Shown piece after piece: positions 1 through 5,048 of a DNA stretch of 5,532 nt. The notes under the pieces were generated by a model. It was not told where the DNA came from. It was given only the letters and a program-made list of their open reading frames with translations, and did no database searches. Source of the stretch: Acidobacteriaceae bacterium (GTDB lineage Bacteria > Acidobacteriota > Terriglobia > Terriglobales > SbA1); the NCBI GenBank assembly GCA_003136335.1, contig PLEA01000552.1:4021-9552 (forward strand), written 5' to 3'. A program made the translations under genes and the position numbers. The stretch's first letter is position 1, and every line of letters starts with the position of its first letter.

Positions 1-158
1 GGGCTTCCCATCCACTTCCATTCCTCGATTATGTCCCGGTCGGCCTCAAGGATGGTCTTGCGGATGCTGGCGAGCGTTTTGCCACGCCAGTCTGTGAGTT
101 TTGAGATCAGTTGGTCGATTAATGCAGAGGCAGATTCCACCGGGACGGGCCTTTTCAT
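1..158 (-). CDS. DUF1801 domain protein, N-terminal part (cut by window edge)
   Basis: The reading frame starts at an ATG (158-156, minus strand) and stays open to the left edge, giving 52 codons. The protein begins MKRPVPVESASALIDQLISK and continues through LTDWRGKTLASIRKTIL to EEWKWMGSP. The pattern of an ID-x-x-I-x-x-L helix, then DWRG-x-TL-x-x-IR, then EADRDIIEEWKW is what I know from the N-terminus of small DUF1801 proteins (YdhG/YobT-like fold, often annotated 'DUF1801 domain-containing protein'). Their molecular role is not established. Full-length members are roughly 110-150 residues, so more than half is missing here. A strong ribosome binding site (GGAGGT, 163-168) sits 4 nt before the ATG and decides the start. 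Recognition is from memory of the family motif, not a search. Confidence 0.8.
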   Translation of the reverse strand, partial: MKRPVPVESASALIDQLISKLTDWRGKTLASIRKTILEADRDIIEEWKWMGS

Positions 159-162
159 GTAC

Positions 163-168
163 ACCTCC
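163..168 (-). promoter_or_regulatory. Ribosome binding site of the DUF1801 gene
   Basis: The minus strand reads GGAGGT four bases before the ATG at 158. It is a near-perfect Shine-Dalgarno sequence at suitable spacing and fixes the start of this partial gene. Confidence 0.75.
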
Positions 169-181
169 AACTCTCGCACCT

Positions 182-211
182 AATTTAGCCGCGCTCAGCG
201 TAACCTGTAAC
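182..211 (-). promoter_or_regulatory. Possible promoter of the DUF1801 gene
   Basis: On the minus strand GTTACA (211-206) and TAAATT (187-182) are separated by 18 bases and lie about 24 bases upstream of the start codon. Each matches four of six positions of the sigma-70 -35 and -10 consensus. The -35 box overlaps the tandem 7-mer at 200-213. This is only a weak consensus match. Confidence 0.25.
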
Positions 212-213
212 CT
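200..213. repeat. Tandem direct repeat, 2 x GTAACCT
   Basis: GTAACCT occurs twice without a spacer (200-206 and 207-213) in the leader region of the DUF1801 gene. Such a pair could be a protein-binding site, but two copies of a 7-mer could also be chance. Confidence 0.5.
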
Positions 214-261
214 CCGCAAGTGGAAGCCTCTTCTGCTTCGATAGCAATTCTGAAAGATGGT

Positions 262-314
262 GGCCACCGGCGACGGGTGGCCCACTCAAGCCCGATTTTG
301 GCTTGAGTGGGCCA
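262..314. repeat. Left REP: two overlapping hairpins
   Basis: A perfect 15-bp stem is formed by TGGCCCACTCAAGCC (278-292) and its complement (300-314) around a 7-base loop, CGATTTT. A second, shorter stem, GGCCACC (262-268) with GGTGGCC (276-282), has a 7-base loop and shares bases with the first, so the two structures are mutually exclusive. The conserved head GGGTGGCCC is at 275-283. This is the 5' flanking REP of the transposase gene, which starts 48 bases downstream. Confidence 0.8.
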
Positions 315-330
315 GTCACACGTCACGGAC

Positions 331-347
331 TTAGTCAGACTGACAAA
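331..347. promoter_or_regulatory. 17-bp imperfect palindrome before the transposase start
   Basis: The core GTCAG-A-CTGAC (334-344) is a perfect inverted repeat around one central base. It extends outward to TT/AA with one mismatch. It lies between the left REP and the ATG at 362. It could be an operator or an extra recognition site, but nothing shows that it is used. Confidence 0.35.
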
Positions 348-361
348 CTTCACTATTCTCC

Positions 362-913
362 ATGCCATGGGGACTGACGCGGTTTCACCACAGTGGCCAA
401 AGTCATTTCGTCACATTCTGCTGTTACCATCGCCGTCGCTTGTTTACAACAGACGCAAGCTGCCGAATCTTCGAGTCAGCCTTGGAGCGAGTGCGCCGCA
501 GTTACAGACTCTACGTTTACGGATACGTAGTCATGCCGGAGCATGTCCACCTCCTGCTCAGCGAACCGCAACGGGATACGCTGGCCGATGCGCTGAAGTC
601 GTTGAAGCAAGGAGTATCGCGGCGCTTGATTGGCGATGCCGAGCATTTCTGGCAAAAGCGGTACGACGATTTCAACATTCGAAATTATCCGCAGTTTGTG
701 GAGAAGCTGCGCTATATTCACCGCAATCCGGTGAAGCAAGGGTTATGCGATCGTCCAGAGGACTGGGAGCGGAGCAGTTTTCGCCACTACGCAGCCGGCT
801 GTGAGGGACGGGTTGAGATCGGGTCGGAATGGACGGCCCGAAAACGCGAACGAGCGGCGGGAAGACTTTGTCCAGCGGTAGAACTGCCCCACCCAAGCCA
901 AAATCGGGCTTGA
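362..913 (+). CDS. REP-associated tyrosine transposase (RAYT, Y1/HUH family)
   Basis: This 183-residue protein belongs to the Y1 transposase family related to IS200/IS605 TnpA. These enzymes nick and rejoin single-stranded DNA at REP hairpins through a 5'-phosphotyrosine intermediate. The metal-binding HUH motif is H61-V-H63, within VVMPEHVHLLL. The likely nucleophile is Y118 in LRYIHRNPVKQGL; it aligns with Tyr115 of E. coli TnpA(REP), which sits in DYIYINPVK. The family block FWQKRYDDFNIRN (residues 96-108) and the closing EDWERSSF are also present. The start fits the usual family N-terminus (M-P-x-G-L-x-R-F), but no Shine-Dalgarno sequence is visible before it. The last residues (PHPSQNRA) and the stop codon are encoded inside the right REP hairpin. 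All catalytic residues are intact, so the gene looks functional. Confidence 0.93.
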   Translation: MPWGLTRFHHSGQSHFVTFCCYHRRRLFTTDASCRIFESALERVRRSYRLYVYGYVVMPEHVHLLLSEPQRDTLADALKSLKQGVSRRLIGDAEHFWQKRYDDFNIRNYPQFVEKLRYIHRNPVKQGLCDRPEDWERSSFRHYAAGCEGRVEIGSEWTARKRERAAGRLCPAVELPHPSQNRA

Positions 914-951
914 ATGGGCCACCCCGCCGGGCCTGAGCGAGCGGGCCACCC
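885..951. repeat. Right REP pair, inverted relative to the left REP
   Basis: The first unit (885-921) pairs TGCCCCACCCAAGCC (885-899) with GGCTTGAATGGGCCA (907-921) around a 7-base loop. Three positions of the stem are mismatched or wobble, so it is more decayed than the left copy. A second unit follows, with only a weak possible stem (CCCGC 922-926 / GCGGG 941-945). The head 9-mer GGGCCACCC (GGGTGGCCC on the minus strand) is present twice, at 916-924 and 943-951. The transposase stop codon, TGA at 911-913, lies in the right arm of the first hairpin. Confidence 0.75.
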
Positions 952-1014
952 GTCGCTGACAAATTTACGGTGTAAAGTAGCTAGCAGCACACGAACCCAG
1001 ACGAAAAGCGAGAG

Positions 1015-1419
1015 TTGAAGATTGATAGCCTTCTGGCTGTTATTCTCACGCTCGCCCCGTTCGGATACGAAAACCTTAATTTTCCTCACAGTAAGGCGGT
1101 CGGTCTCGTCAGTTGGGCGGTCTGCCTCCCTCTTGGCTTCCGAATCATCTGGATTATCTGGACAGTTTTTGCAAACGCGACGAGCGTAACGTTTAAAGAC
1201 GCCTCAGCATTTACTTGGTGGAGGCGGCAGGTCATCAAGTACGACATTGCAGGAATGCACGCGTATTTCAAGAGGCTCGAAATACCTGTCCCGGCCAGAA
1301 TCCTACCGGTAACAGTGCACGAGGAGAATCAGGCGATTTTCAGTCCCCCGCACGTATATCGCGGAGAATTAAAGGCTCCGCGTTTACAGGTAGCGAACCG
1401 AAAGGTCGTCACGCACTAA
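1015..1419 (+). CDS. Hypothetical membrane protein, possibly a truncated N-terminal fragment
   Basis: The frame has 134 codons from a TTG start and no ATG alternative near its N-terminus. The Shine-Dalgarno sequence is poor (GCGAGAG directly before the start), and the frame is open upstream only to a stop at 982-984. Residues 4-16 are hydrophobic, and residues 29-53 form a convincing membrane segment (LVSWAVCLPLGF then RIIWIIWTVF). A soluble tail follows with a basic WWRRQVIKYD stretch and the phrase MHAYFKRLEIPVPARILPV, which looks like real protein sequence. It ends abruptly at NRKVVTH, only 20 bases before an orphan REP hairpin. That suggests the original gene was longer and lost its 3' part, though this is inference. 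I do not recognise the family. The non-standard start and weak ribosome site leave open that it is a decaying gene. Confidence 0.45.
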   Translation: MKIDSLLAVILTLAPFGYENLNFPHSKAVGLVSWAVCLPLGFRIIWIIWTVFANATSVTFKDASAFTWWRRQVIKYDIAGMHAYFKRLEIPVPARILPVTVHEENQAIFSPPHVYRGELKAPRLQVANRKVVTH

Positions 1420-1439
1420 GCGGTTCACAATTGGGAATA

Positions 1440-1476
1440 CCCACCCTTTGCAAAGAACGCAAAGGATGGGCCACCC
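1440..1476. repeat. Orphan REP hairpin between convergent genes
   Basis: CCCACCCTTTGC (1440-1451) pairs with GCAAAGGATGGG (1459-1470) around a 7-base loop, with one mismatch that is G-T wobble on one strand. The hairpin is followed by the same head 9-mer as the transposase-flanking repeats (GGGCCACCC, 1468-1476) and then CCGGCGG. The stem sequence differs from the RAYT-flanking copies, but the architecture is the same: 7-base loop, GGGTGGCCC on the minus strand, and GC-rich trailer. It sits between the 3' ends of the convergent genes at 1419 and 1507. It could halt or protect transcripts from both sides, but no T-run follows it. Confidence 0.7.
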
Positions 1477-1506
1477 CGGCGGTTGCCACGTCTCACCTTT
1501 CTTCGT

Positions 1507-2514
1507 TTAAGGCAAGACGATGATTTCTCCGACCATTCCCAATTGGTCGTGCAGCACGCACTTGTACTGGTAAACGCCGGGCTGCGTGAAGGTCGCGCGG
1601 AAGCGGGTTGCGCTCAACGGGGCCTGTGCCAGGCCAATACGATCTTGCGGCGACTCGGTAATAAATCCGGAGTGTACAACGTCAGAGGGGGAACTGAGGA
1701 ACGCGTGGCGGGCACCGTCCGCATCCGTGGTGACGTTGGCAGAGGGCGGAATCTGGTTCAGTGGGTCGGGCTCGGGGCCAAAGGTGATGGTGTGGCTCGT
1801 CACCGCTTCCGCAGTGGTCCACTCCACTGTCTCGCCGACATGGATGACTTTCGTCGCATCCATGAAGCGCATGACTGAGGCGGTTTGAGTTCCCCCGGTA
1901 TTGCCAATAATGTGCCCCACCCCGGCGGTCACAGCGTTCGATCCATGGTGGTTGTGCTCGGATGGCATCTCGTGAGAAAGCAGTTGGGCGCTTTGCCGTT
2001 CCGCCTGTTCGTCATAAAAGTCCTGATCGTGGGGCAAGGGGGTTAACAGCGTCAGCACATGGATGGTGGCCGTCATATTGGGGTGAGCCAGGCAAACCAG
2101 CTTGAAATTGCCAGTCAGGGGAAACACTACCGTATAGGTCGTCCCATCGTCTCTTGTCAGGATCCCGCTGTTCACACACGCGCTGCCGTCATAGACGGAG
2201 AAATCGGGCGTTCTACCGTCTGGCGGCGCCGCGCCTGGGCATCCCGCGAGACGGGAAGGGCGCACCTGGCCCGGTTTCAAAAAAGTGACCGTGTGGACTT
2301 CGTTGACGGGGAATGCCCAGGTGATGCTGTCGCCGGAGTGAATCCAGATTTCGTTGGGCAAGAAGGCAAGTGCCTGATGTGCTCGGTTGCCGTTCTGCGC
2401 GCCGACCTGCAGTTGCCAAGTATCAGCCAGCGCAGAAAGCGGAACAAGGATAGCGATCAACAAAGCGGAACGGCGGAGAGTGGACCGAAGATTGAACGGG
2501 AACAGGTTCGTCAT
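1507..2514 (-). CDS. Secreted protein with two cupredoxin (plastocyanin-like) domains
   Basis: This 335-residue protein opens with a signal peptide: basic residues R10-R15, a hydrophobic core SALLIAILVPLSA, and likely cleavage after ALA at residue 30. Domain 1 (about 31-155) carries a type 1 copper set: H74 in EVHTVTF, then C141-x2-H144-x2-M147 in CLAHPNM, the short amicyanin-like loop. C92 and C113 may form a disulfide in its long central insertion. A linker follows with His/Met-rich residues (HEMPSEHNHH, 181-190). Domain 2 (about 208-335) has H241 in SHTITF and C319-x2-H322-x4-M327 in CVLHDQLGM, matching plastocyanin spacing. Both sites look complete. A role in extracytoplasmic electron transfer or copper binding is inferred; the redox partner is unknown. 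GGAGGA lies 3 nt before the ATG and supports the start. The gene is divergent from the winged-helix/TPR gene. Confidence 0.9.
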   Translation of the reverse strand: MTNLFPFNLRSTLRRSALLIAILVPLSALADTWQLQVGAQNGNRAHQALAFLPNEIWIHSGDSITWAFPVNEVHTVTFLKPGQVRPSRLAGCPGAAPPDGRTPDFSVYDGSACVNSGILTRDDGTTYTVVFPLTGNFKLVCLAHPNMTATIHVLTLLTPLPHDQDFYDEQAERQSAQLLSHEMPSEHNHHGSNAVTAGVGHIIGNTGGTQTASVMRFMDATKVIHVGETVEWTTAEAVTSHTITFGPEPDPLNQIPPSANVTTDADGARHAFLSSPSDVVHSGFITESPQDRIGLAQAPLSATRFRATFTQPGVYQYKCVLHDQLGMVGEIIVLP

Positions 2515-2517
2515 AGT

Positions 2518-2523
2518 TCCTCC
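2518..2523 (-). promoter_or_regulatory. Ribosome binding site of the cupredoxin gene
   Basis: The minus strand reads GGAGGA with three bases (ACT) before the ATG at 2514. The site abuts the left arm (2525-2534) of a 10-bp inverted repeat, so a protein or structure at that arm could affect translation. Confidence 0.7.
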
Positions 2524-2524
2524 A

Positions 2525-2612
2525 CAACAAGTTTTCGCAAACGAGGATTAGCGAAACCCGCGCCTTGGTCAATACCACGGAGGTGAAACGTAGGCGACAG
2601 CCAAACTTGTTG
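2525..2612. repeat. Widely spaced 10-bp inverted repeat in the divergent spacer
   Basis: CAACAAGTTT (2525-2534) and its exact complement AAACTTGTTG (2603-2612) lie 68 bases apart, inside the spacer between the divergent cupredoxin and winged-helix genes. Two identical half-sites facing each other could bind a dimeric or tetrameric regulator and loop the DNA. In RNA they could pair over the cupredoxin leader. No function is demonstrated. Confidence 0.55.
2545..2572 (-). promoter_or_regulatory. Possible promoter of the cupredoxin gene
   Basis: TTGACC on the minus strand (2572-2567) matches five of six bases of the -35 consensus. The best downstream candidates for a -10 are TAATCC at 2550-2545 (16-base spacer, poor match) or the overlapping GCTAAT at 2552-2547 (better match but only a 14-base spacer). 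The -35 box is persuasive; the -10 is not. Confidence 0.3.
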
Positions 2613-2668
2613 ATGGGCAGGGCTTTCGGGGCTGTGGTGACATGCCTGCGAGGTCTTTACAGACGGGA

Positions 2669-2674
2669 TATACT
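2669..2674 (+). promoter_or_regulatory. Possible -10 box of the winged-helix/TPR gene
   Basis: TATACT matches five of six bases of the sigma-70 -10 element. It lies 31 bases before the GTG start, leaving room for a very short leader. No convincing -35 box sits 16-18 bases upstream, so the promoter is either activator-dependent or this match is chance. Confidence 0.3.
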
Positions 2675-2683
2675 TCGCCTGAC

Positions 2684-2689
2684 AAGGAG
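2684..2689 (+). promoter_or_regulatory. Ribosome binding site of the winged-helix/TPR gene
   Basis: AAGGAG lies ten bases before the GTG at 2700. The spacing is a little long, but it is the only Shine-Dalgarno-like sequence nearby. It supports the GTG start because the first in-frame ATG (codon 29) would cut into the DNA-binding domain. Confidence 0.6.
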
Positions 2690-2699
2690 TCCCTAAGCA

Positions 2700-4598
2700 G
2701 TGGCGAACCCAGTCCGGCCAAGAGTCGTACGCTTTGGCGTCTATGAGTTCGAATCGCATGCCAAGGAATTGCGCAAGGAAGGAATGCGCGTGCGTTTGGA
2801 GGGACAGCCGGTCGCTATTTTGCAAATGCTGCTCGATCGGCCGGGCGAGCTGGTCACGCGCGAGGCGCTCCAGAAAGAGCTTTGGCCGGCTGATACTTTT
2901 GTCGATTTCGAACACAGCCTGAACGCGGCAGTCAAACGGCTGCGGGCGGCGTTGAACGACTCCGCCAACCATCCGCACTACATTGAGACGCTGGCCCGTC
3001 GAGGCTACCGGTTCATTGCGCCGGTGAACGGCGCCAACGCTAAGGGTGAAAGTGATGCGCCCATGGCGATCCTGGCGGCTGCGCAAACGCCAGCAGGTTC
3101 CCATGGGGGGAGGTTGTGGCTCAAAGCCGTAGTCGCACTGTTCGCAGTCGCCATTGTCGGCTGGGTTTGGCGGGAATGGCGACATCGCCCGGCAATCCCT
3201 GCGGTTCCGGTGATTCGTTCGTTGGCGGTGCTTCCGTTGGACAACTTAAGTGGAGATCCGTCGCAGGAATATTTTGCCGATGGTATGACCGAGGAGCTGA
3301 TTGGACGGCTCTCCAGAATCCATGGCCTCCGCGTCATCTCCCGCACTTCGGCGATGCACTTCAAGAACACGCACGTCTCAACCCCGGAGATTGCCAAGGC
3401 GCTCGGGGTGGACGCCATTGTCGAAGGATCGGTAATACGAGAGGGCACTCAGATCCGCGTCCATGCCCAGTTGATTCGCGGCGCGACTGACGAGCATATT
3501 TGGGCAGGAGAATACCAGCGAGAATATCGAAGCATTCTCAGCCTGCAGGAAGAAGTCGCACGGAGCATCGCTGCGCGAATCGAGATCAGCCTCACACCGC
3601 AGGAGCAAGTGGGCCTGGCGGGCGCGCGTTCGGTCGATCCCCAAGTCCACGAGAGCTACCTGAAGGGGCGGTACTACTTCAACCAGCGAACGGAGGAGGC
3701 GCTGAACCGAAGCATCGCGTATTTCCAACAAGCAATCGCCAGAGATTCGAGCTACGCCCCGGCTTATTGCGGCCTTGCTGACGCGTACGCGCTGCTCGGG
3801 TTTCGGGGCGGTTTTCCGTCGAAAGACGCCTTATTACGCGCGAAGGCCGCAGCGCTGAAAGCCATCGAACTGGATGACACCCTCGCCGAACCTCACGCAT
3901 CTCTCGCATTCATTGCCGAGACTTATGAGTGGGACTGGGCTACGGCCGAGCGAGAATACGAGCGCGCCTTGGAACTCAACCCGGGCGATGCTGGGGTTCA
4001 CCATTGGTATGCCGGCTATCTGATGTATGTAGGGCGATTTGAGGAGGGGATTGCAGAGGCCAAGCGGGCCCGGGACCTCGATCCACTGTCCTTGCCGGTC
4101 AACAATGCCCTGGCGGGCAGGTTGCTCGTAGCCGGGAGGGTCGACGAGGCTCTGAAGCAATTGCAGGAAACCTTGGAAATGAATCCCCATTTTGCGCCGG
4201 CTCACCAGACCCTTGGCTGGGCATACCTGAATAAGGGAAGGCGCGAGGAGGCCATTCAAGAGTTTCAACAGGCACTACAACTGTCCGGAACCGACGATAA
4301 GGACATCATGTTGGACCTTGGCTTCGCCTATGCTGCTGCGGGCCACCGGGAGAAGGCGCGCCAGATACTCGCGAAACTGAAGAGACTACACGAGCGTGGG
4401 CTTGTACCGTCCGGTTCAATCGCGATTCTCTATGGTGCCTTGGGTGAGTTGAATGAGGCTTTCGCGTGGCTGGAAAAGGCTTATGAGGAGCGTGACCCTG
4501 AACTTACGTATCTCAAAGTTCCGGGTCGAAGGTTCGAGCCCCTGCGTCGCGATGCGCGTTTTCAACAACTAGTGCATCGTATCGGGTTTCCCGAGTAA
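2700..4598 (+). CDS. Membrane-anchored winged-helix / TolB-like / TPR transcriptional regulator (CadC-like)
   Basis: This 632-residue protein starts at GTG. Residues 8-108 form an OmpR/PhoB-type winged helix (Trans_reg_C): RFGVYEFE at the start, LVTREALQKELWP, then VDFEHSLNAAVKRLRAAL as recognition helix region, and YIETLARRGYRF at the wing. A single membrane segment follows at about 139-157 (AVVALFAVAIVGWVW), so the DNA-binding part is cytoplasmic and the rest should lie outside, as in CadC/ToxR. Residues 172-300 form a TolB/FlgO-like domain: SLAVLPLDNLSGDPSQEYFA, then GMTEELIGRLSRI, VISRTSAM and VEGSV. From about 315 to 600 there are roughly eight TPR-like helical pairs, for example AYCGLADAYALLG, HHWYAGYLMYVGRFEEGIAEA and AHQTLGWAYLNKGRREEAI. 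The architecture is common in Acidobacteriota. The TPR part probably senses a protein or ligand, but the signal and target genes are unknown. The divergent cupredoxin gene is the nearest candidate target. Confidence 0.92.
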   Translation: MANPVRPRVVRFGVYEFESHAKELRKEGMRVRLEGQPVAILQMLLDRPGELVTREALQKELWPADTFVDFEHSLNAAVKRLRAALNDSANHPHYIETLARRGYRFIAPVNGANAKGESDAPMAILAAAQTPAGSHGGRLWLKAVVALFAVAIVGWVWREWRHRPAIPAVPVIRSLAVLPLDNLSGDPSQEYFADGMTEELIGRLSRIHGLRVISRTSAMHFKNTHVSTPEIAKALGVDAIVEGSVIREGTQIRVHAQLIRGATDEHIWAGEYQREYRSILSLQEEVARSIAARIEISLTPQEQVGLAGARSVDPQVHESYLKGRYYFNQRTEEALNRSIAYFQQAIARDSSYAPAYCGLADAYALLGFRGGFPSKDALLRAKAAALKAIELDDTLAEPHASLAFIAETYEWDWATAEREYERALELNPGDAGVHHWYAGYLMYVGRFEEGIAEAKRARDLDPLSLPVNNALAGRLLVAGRVDEALKQLQETLEMNPHFAPAHQTLGWAYLNKGRREEAIQEFQQALQLSGTDDKDIMLDLGFAYAAAGHREKARQILAKLKRLHERGLVPSGSIAILYGALGELNEAFAWLEKAYEERDPELTYLKVPGRRFEPLRRDARFQQLVHRIGFPE

Positions 4599-4629
4599 AG
4601 CGCTCTCCTCCAGGCCATGTTTCTGCTGA

Positions 4630-4806
4630 CGCTTTGTGAACGCTTATTCGGGACTCGGCGAATACGACCAAGCATTTGCCTGGCTTGAGCAGGGGTACCA
4701 GGAGCAGTCCAATATTCTGCAATTCATCAAGGTACATCCTTTTTTTGATCCGCTGCGTGATGATCCTCGGTTTGCCGGATTATTGCGGCGCGTCGGACTT
4801 GACTAG
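4630..4806 (+). pseudogene. Relic: C-terminal end of a second TPR regulator-like protein
   Basis: From 4630 a frame reads RFVNAYSGLGEYDQAFAWLE, then a Tyr-rich/Gln-rich helix, IKVHPFFDPLRDDPRF, and ends RRVGLD at a TAG (4804-4806). It aligns with the last 55 or so residues of the upstream gene: GALGELNEAFAWLE against SGLGEYDQAFAWLE, LKVPGRRFEPLRRDARF against IKVHPFFDPLRDDPRF with one residue gapped, and HRIGF against RRVGL. The frame is closed upstream by a TGA at 4627-4629. The codons differ at many synonymous sites, so this is not a fresh duplication of the 2700-4598 gene. It looks like the tail of an old paralogue whose body was deleted. A GTG at 4636 could start a 56-residue peptide, but no Shine-Dalgarno sequence precedes it. 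Confidence 0.8.
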
Positions 4807-4826
4807 GCCGTTTTTCTGTTTTGATT

Positions 4827-4854
4827 GGCGGCGGTTGGGCGGTTGGGGTAGAAT
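4827..4854 (+). promoter_or_regulatory. G-rich tract followed by a -10-like TAGAAT
   Basis: Six runs of two to four G occur in 22 bases (4827-4848), including the tandem 8-mer CGGTTGGG at 4832-4839 and 4840-4847. TAGAAT (4849-4854) follows at once and matches five of six bases of the -10 consensus. The only -35-like sequence, TTGATT (4821-4826), is 22 bases away, too far for a standard promoter. The tract could form a two-layer G-quadruplex on the plus strand. It lies about 195 bases before the MATE gene. The rest of the 4807-5048 spacer shows nothing I can support. Confidence 0.25.
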
Positions 4855-5048
4855 GCCGGCTACTTGGTTCCTACGGGTACCAGCGGTTCGATACGATTTG
4901 GGCTGAGGAACGCCATGCTTAAGCCTCGTTAATTCGCCATCCTGCTTGGCCCTGTGCGCCGGGAACTCCTGACTGATTTCAATTGCATGTTCTGAGCAAC
5001 GCTTTCGCGAGGGATCGCTGAGGTGAATGCGGAAAGTTCAAGGTTGTT

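Larger units (their letters stand above)
262..956 (+). mobile_element. REP/RAYT locus (transposase flanked by inverted REP hairpins)
   Basis: One transposase gene of the REP-associated type lies between inverted repeats. The outer ends share a 14-bp perfect inverted repeat, GCGACGGGTGGCCC, at 270-283 on the plus strand and 956-943 on the minus strand. Inside these, a 37-base hairpin at 278-314 recurs inverted at 885-921 with about 34 of 37 positions identical by eye. Transposases of this type are known to bind and cleave single-stranded REP hairpins, and to sit between them in bacterial chromosomes. They are usually domesticated and single-copy rather than freely mobile. No clear target-site duplication is visible outside the ends, so the exact borders are approximate. 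Confidence 0.75.

Noticed and set aside
307..804. A 165-codon plus-strand frame overlapping the transposase
   Set aside because: It is out of frame with the RAYT gene, which has clear catalytic motifs; its sequence is low-complexity Arg/Ser/Ala-rich and resembles no family.
1440..1476. Rho-independent terminator for the cupredoxin or membrane ORF
   Set aside because: The stem is good, but no T-run follows on either strand, and the head 9-mer shared with the transposase repeats makes a REP the better call.
262..1476. CRISPR-like repeat array
   Set aside because: The repeated units are hairpins in opposite orientations at irregular distances with a gene between them, not direct repeats with even spacers.
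2511..3185. A 224-codon minus-strand frame over the divergent spacer and the winged-helix gene
   Set aside because: It is antisense to the well-supported winged-helix domain and to the cupredoxin leader, has no recognisable motif, and fits an antisense shadow in GC-rich DNA.
3834..4268. A 144-codon minus-strand frame inside the TPR region
   Set aside because: It is antisense to TPR repeats with clear helical pattern; no ribosome site or family resemblance was seen.
4867..4911. Inverted repeat GTTCCT / AGGAAC in the spacer before the MATE gene
   Set aside because: It is only six base pairs with a 33-base loop; expected by chance in a spacer of this size.
4880..4925. tRNA-like stretch containing GGTTCGATACG
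   Set aside because: It resembles a T-loop for a few bases only; no acceptor, D or anticodon arm can be folded around it.
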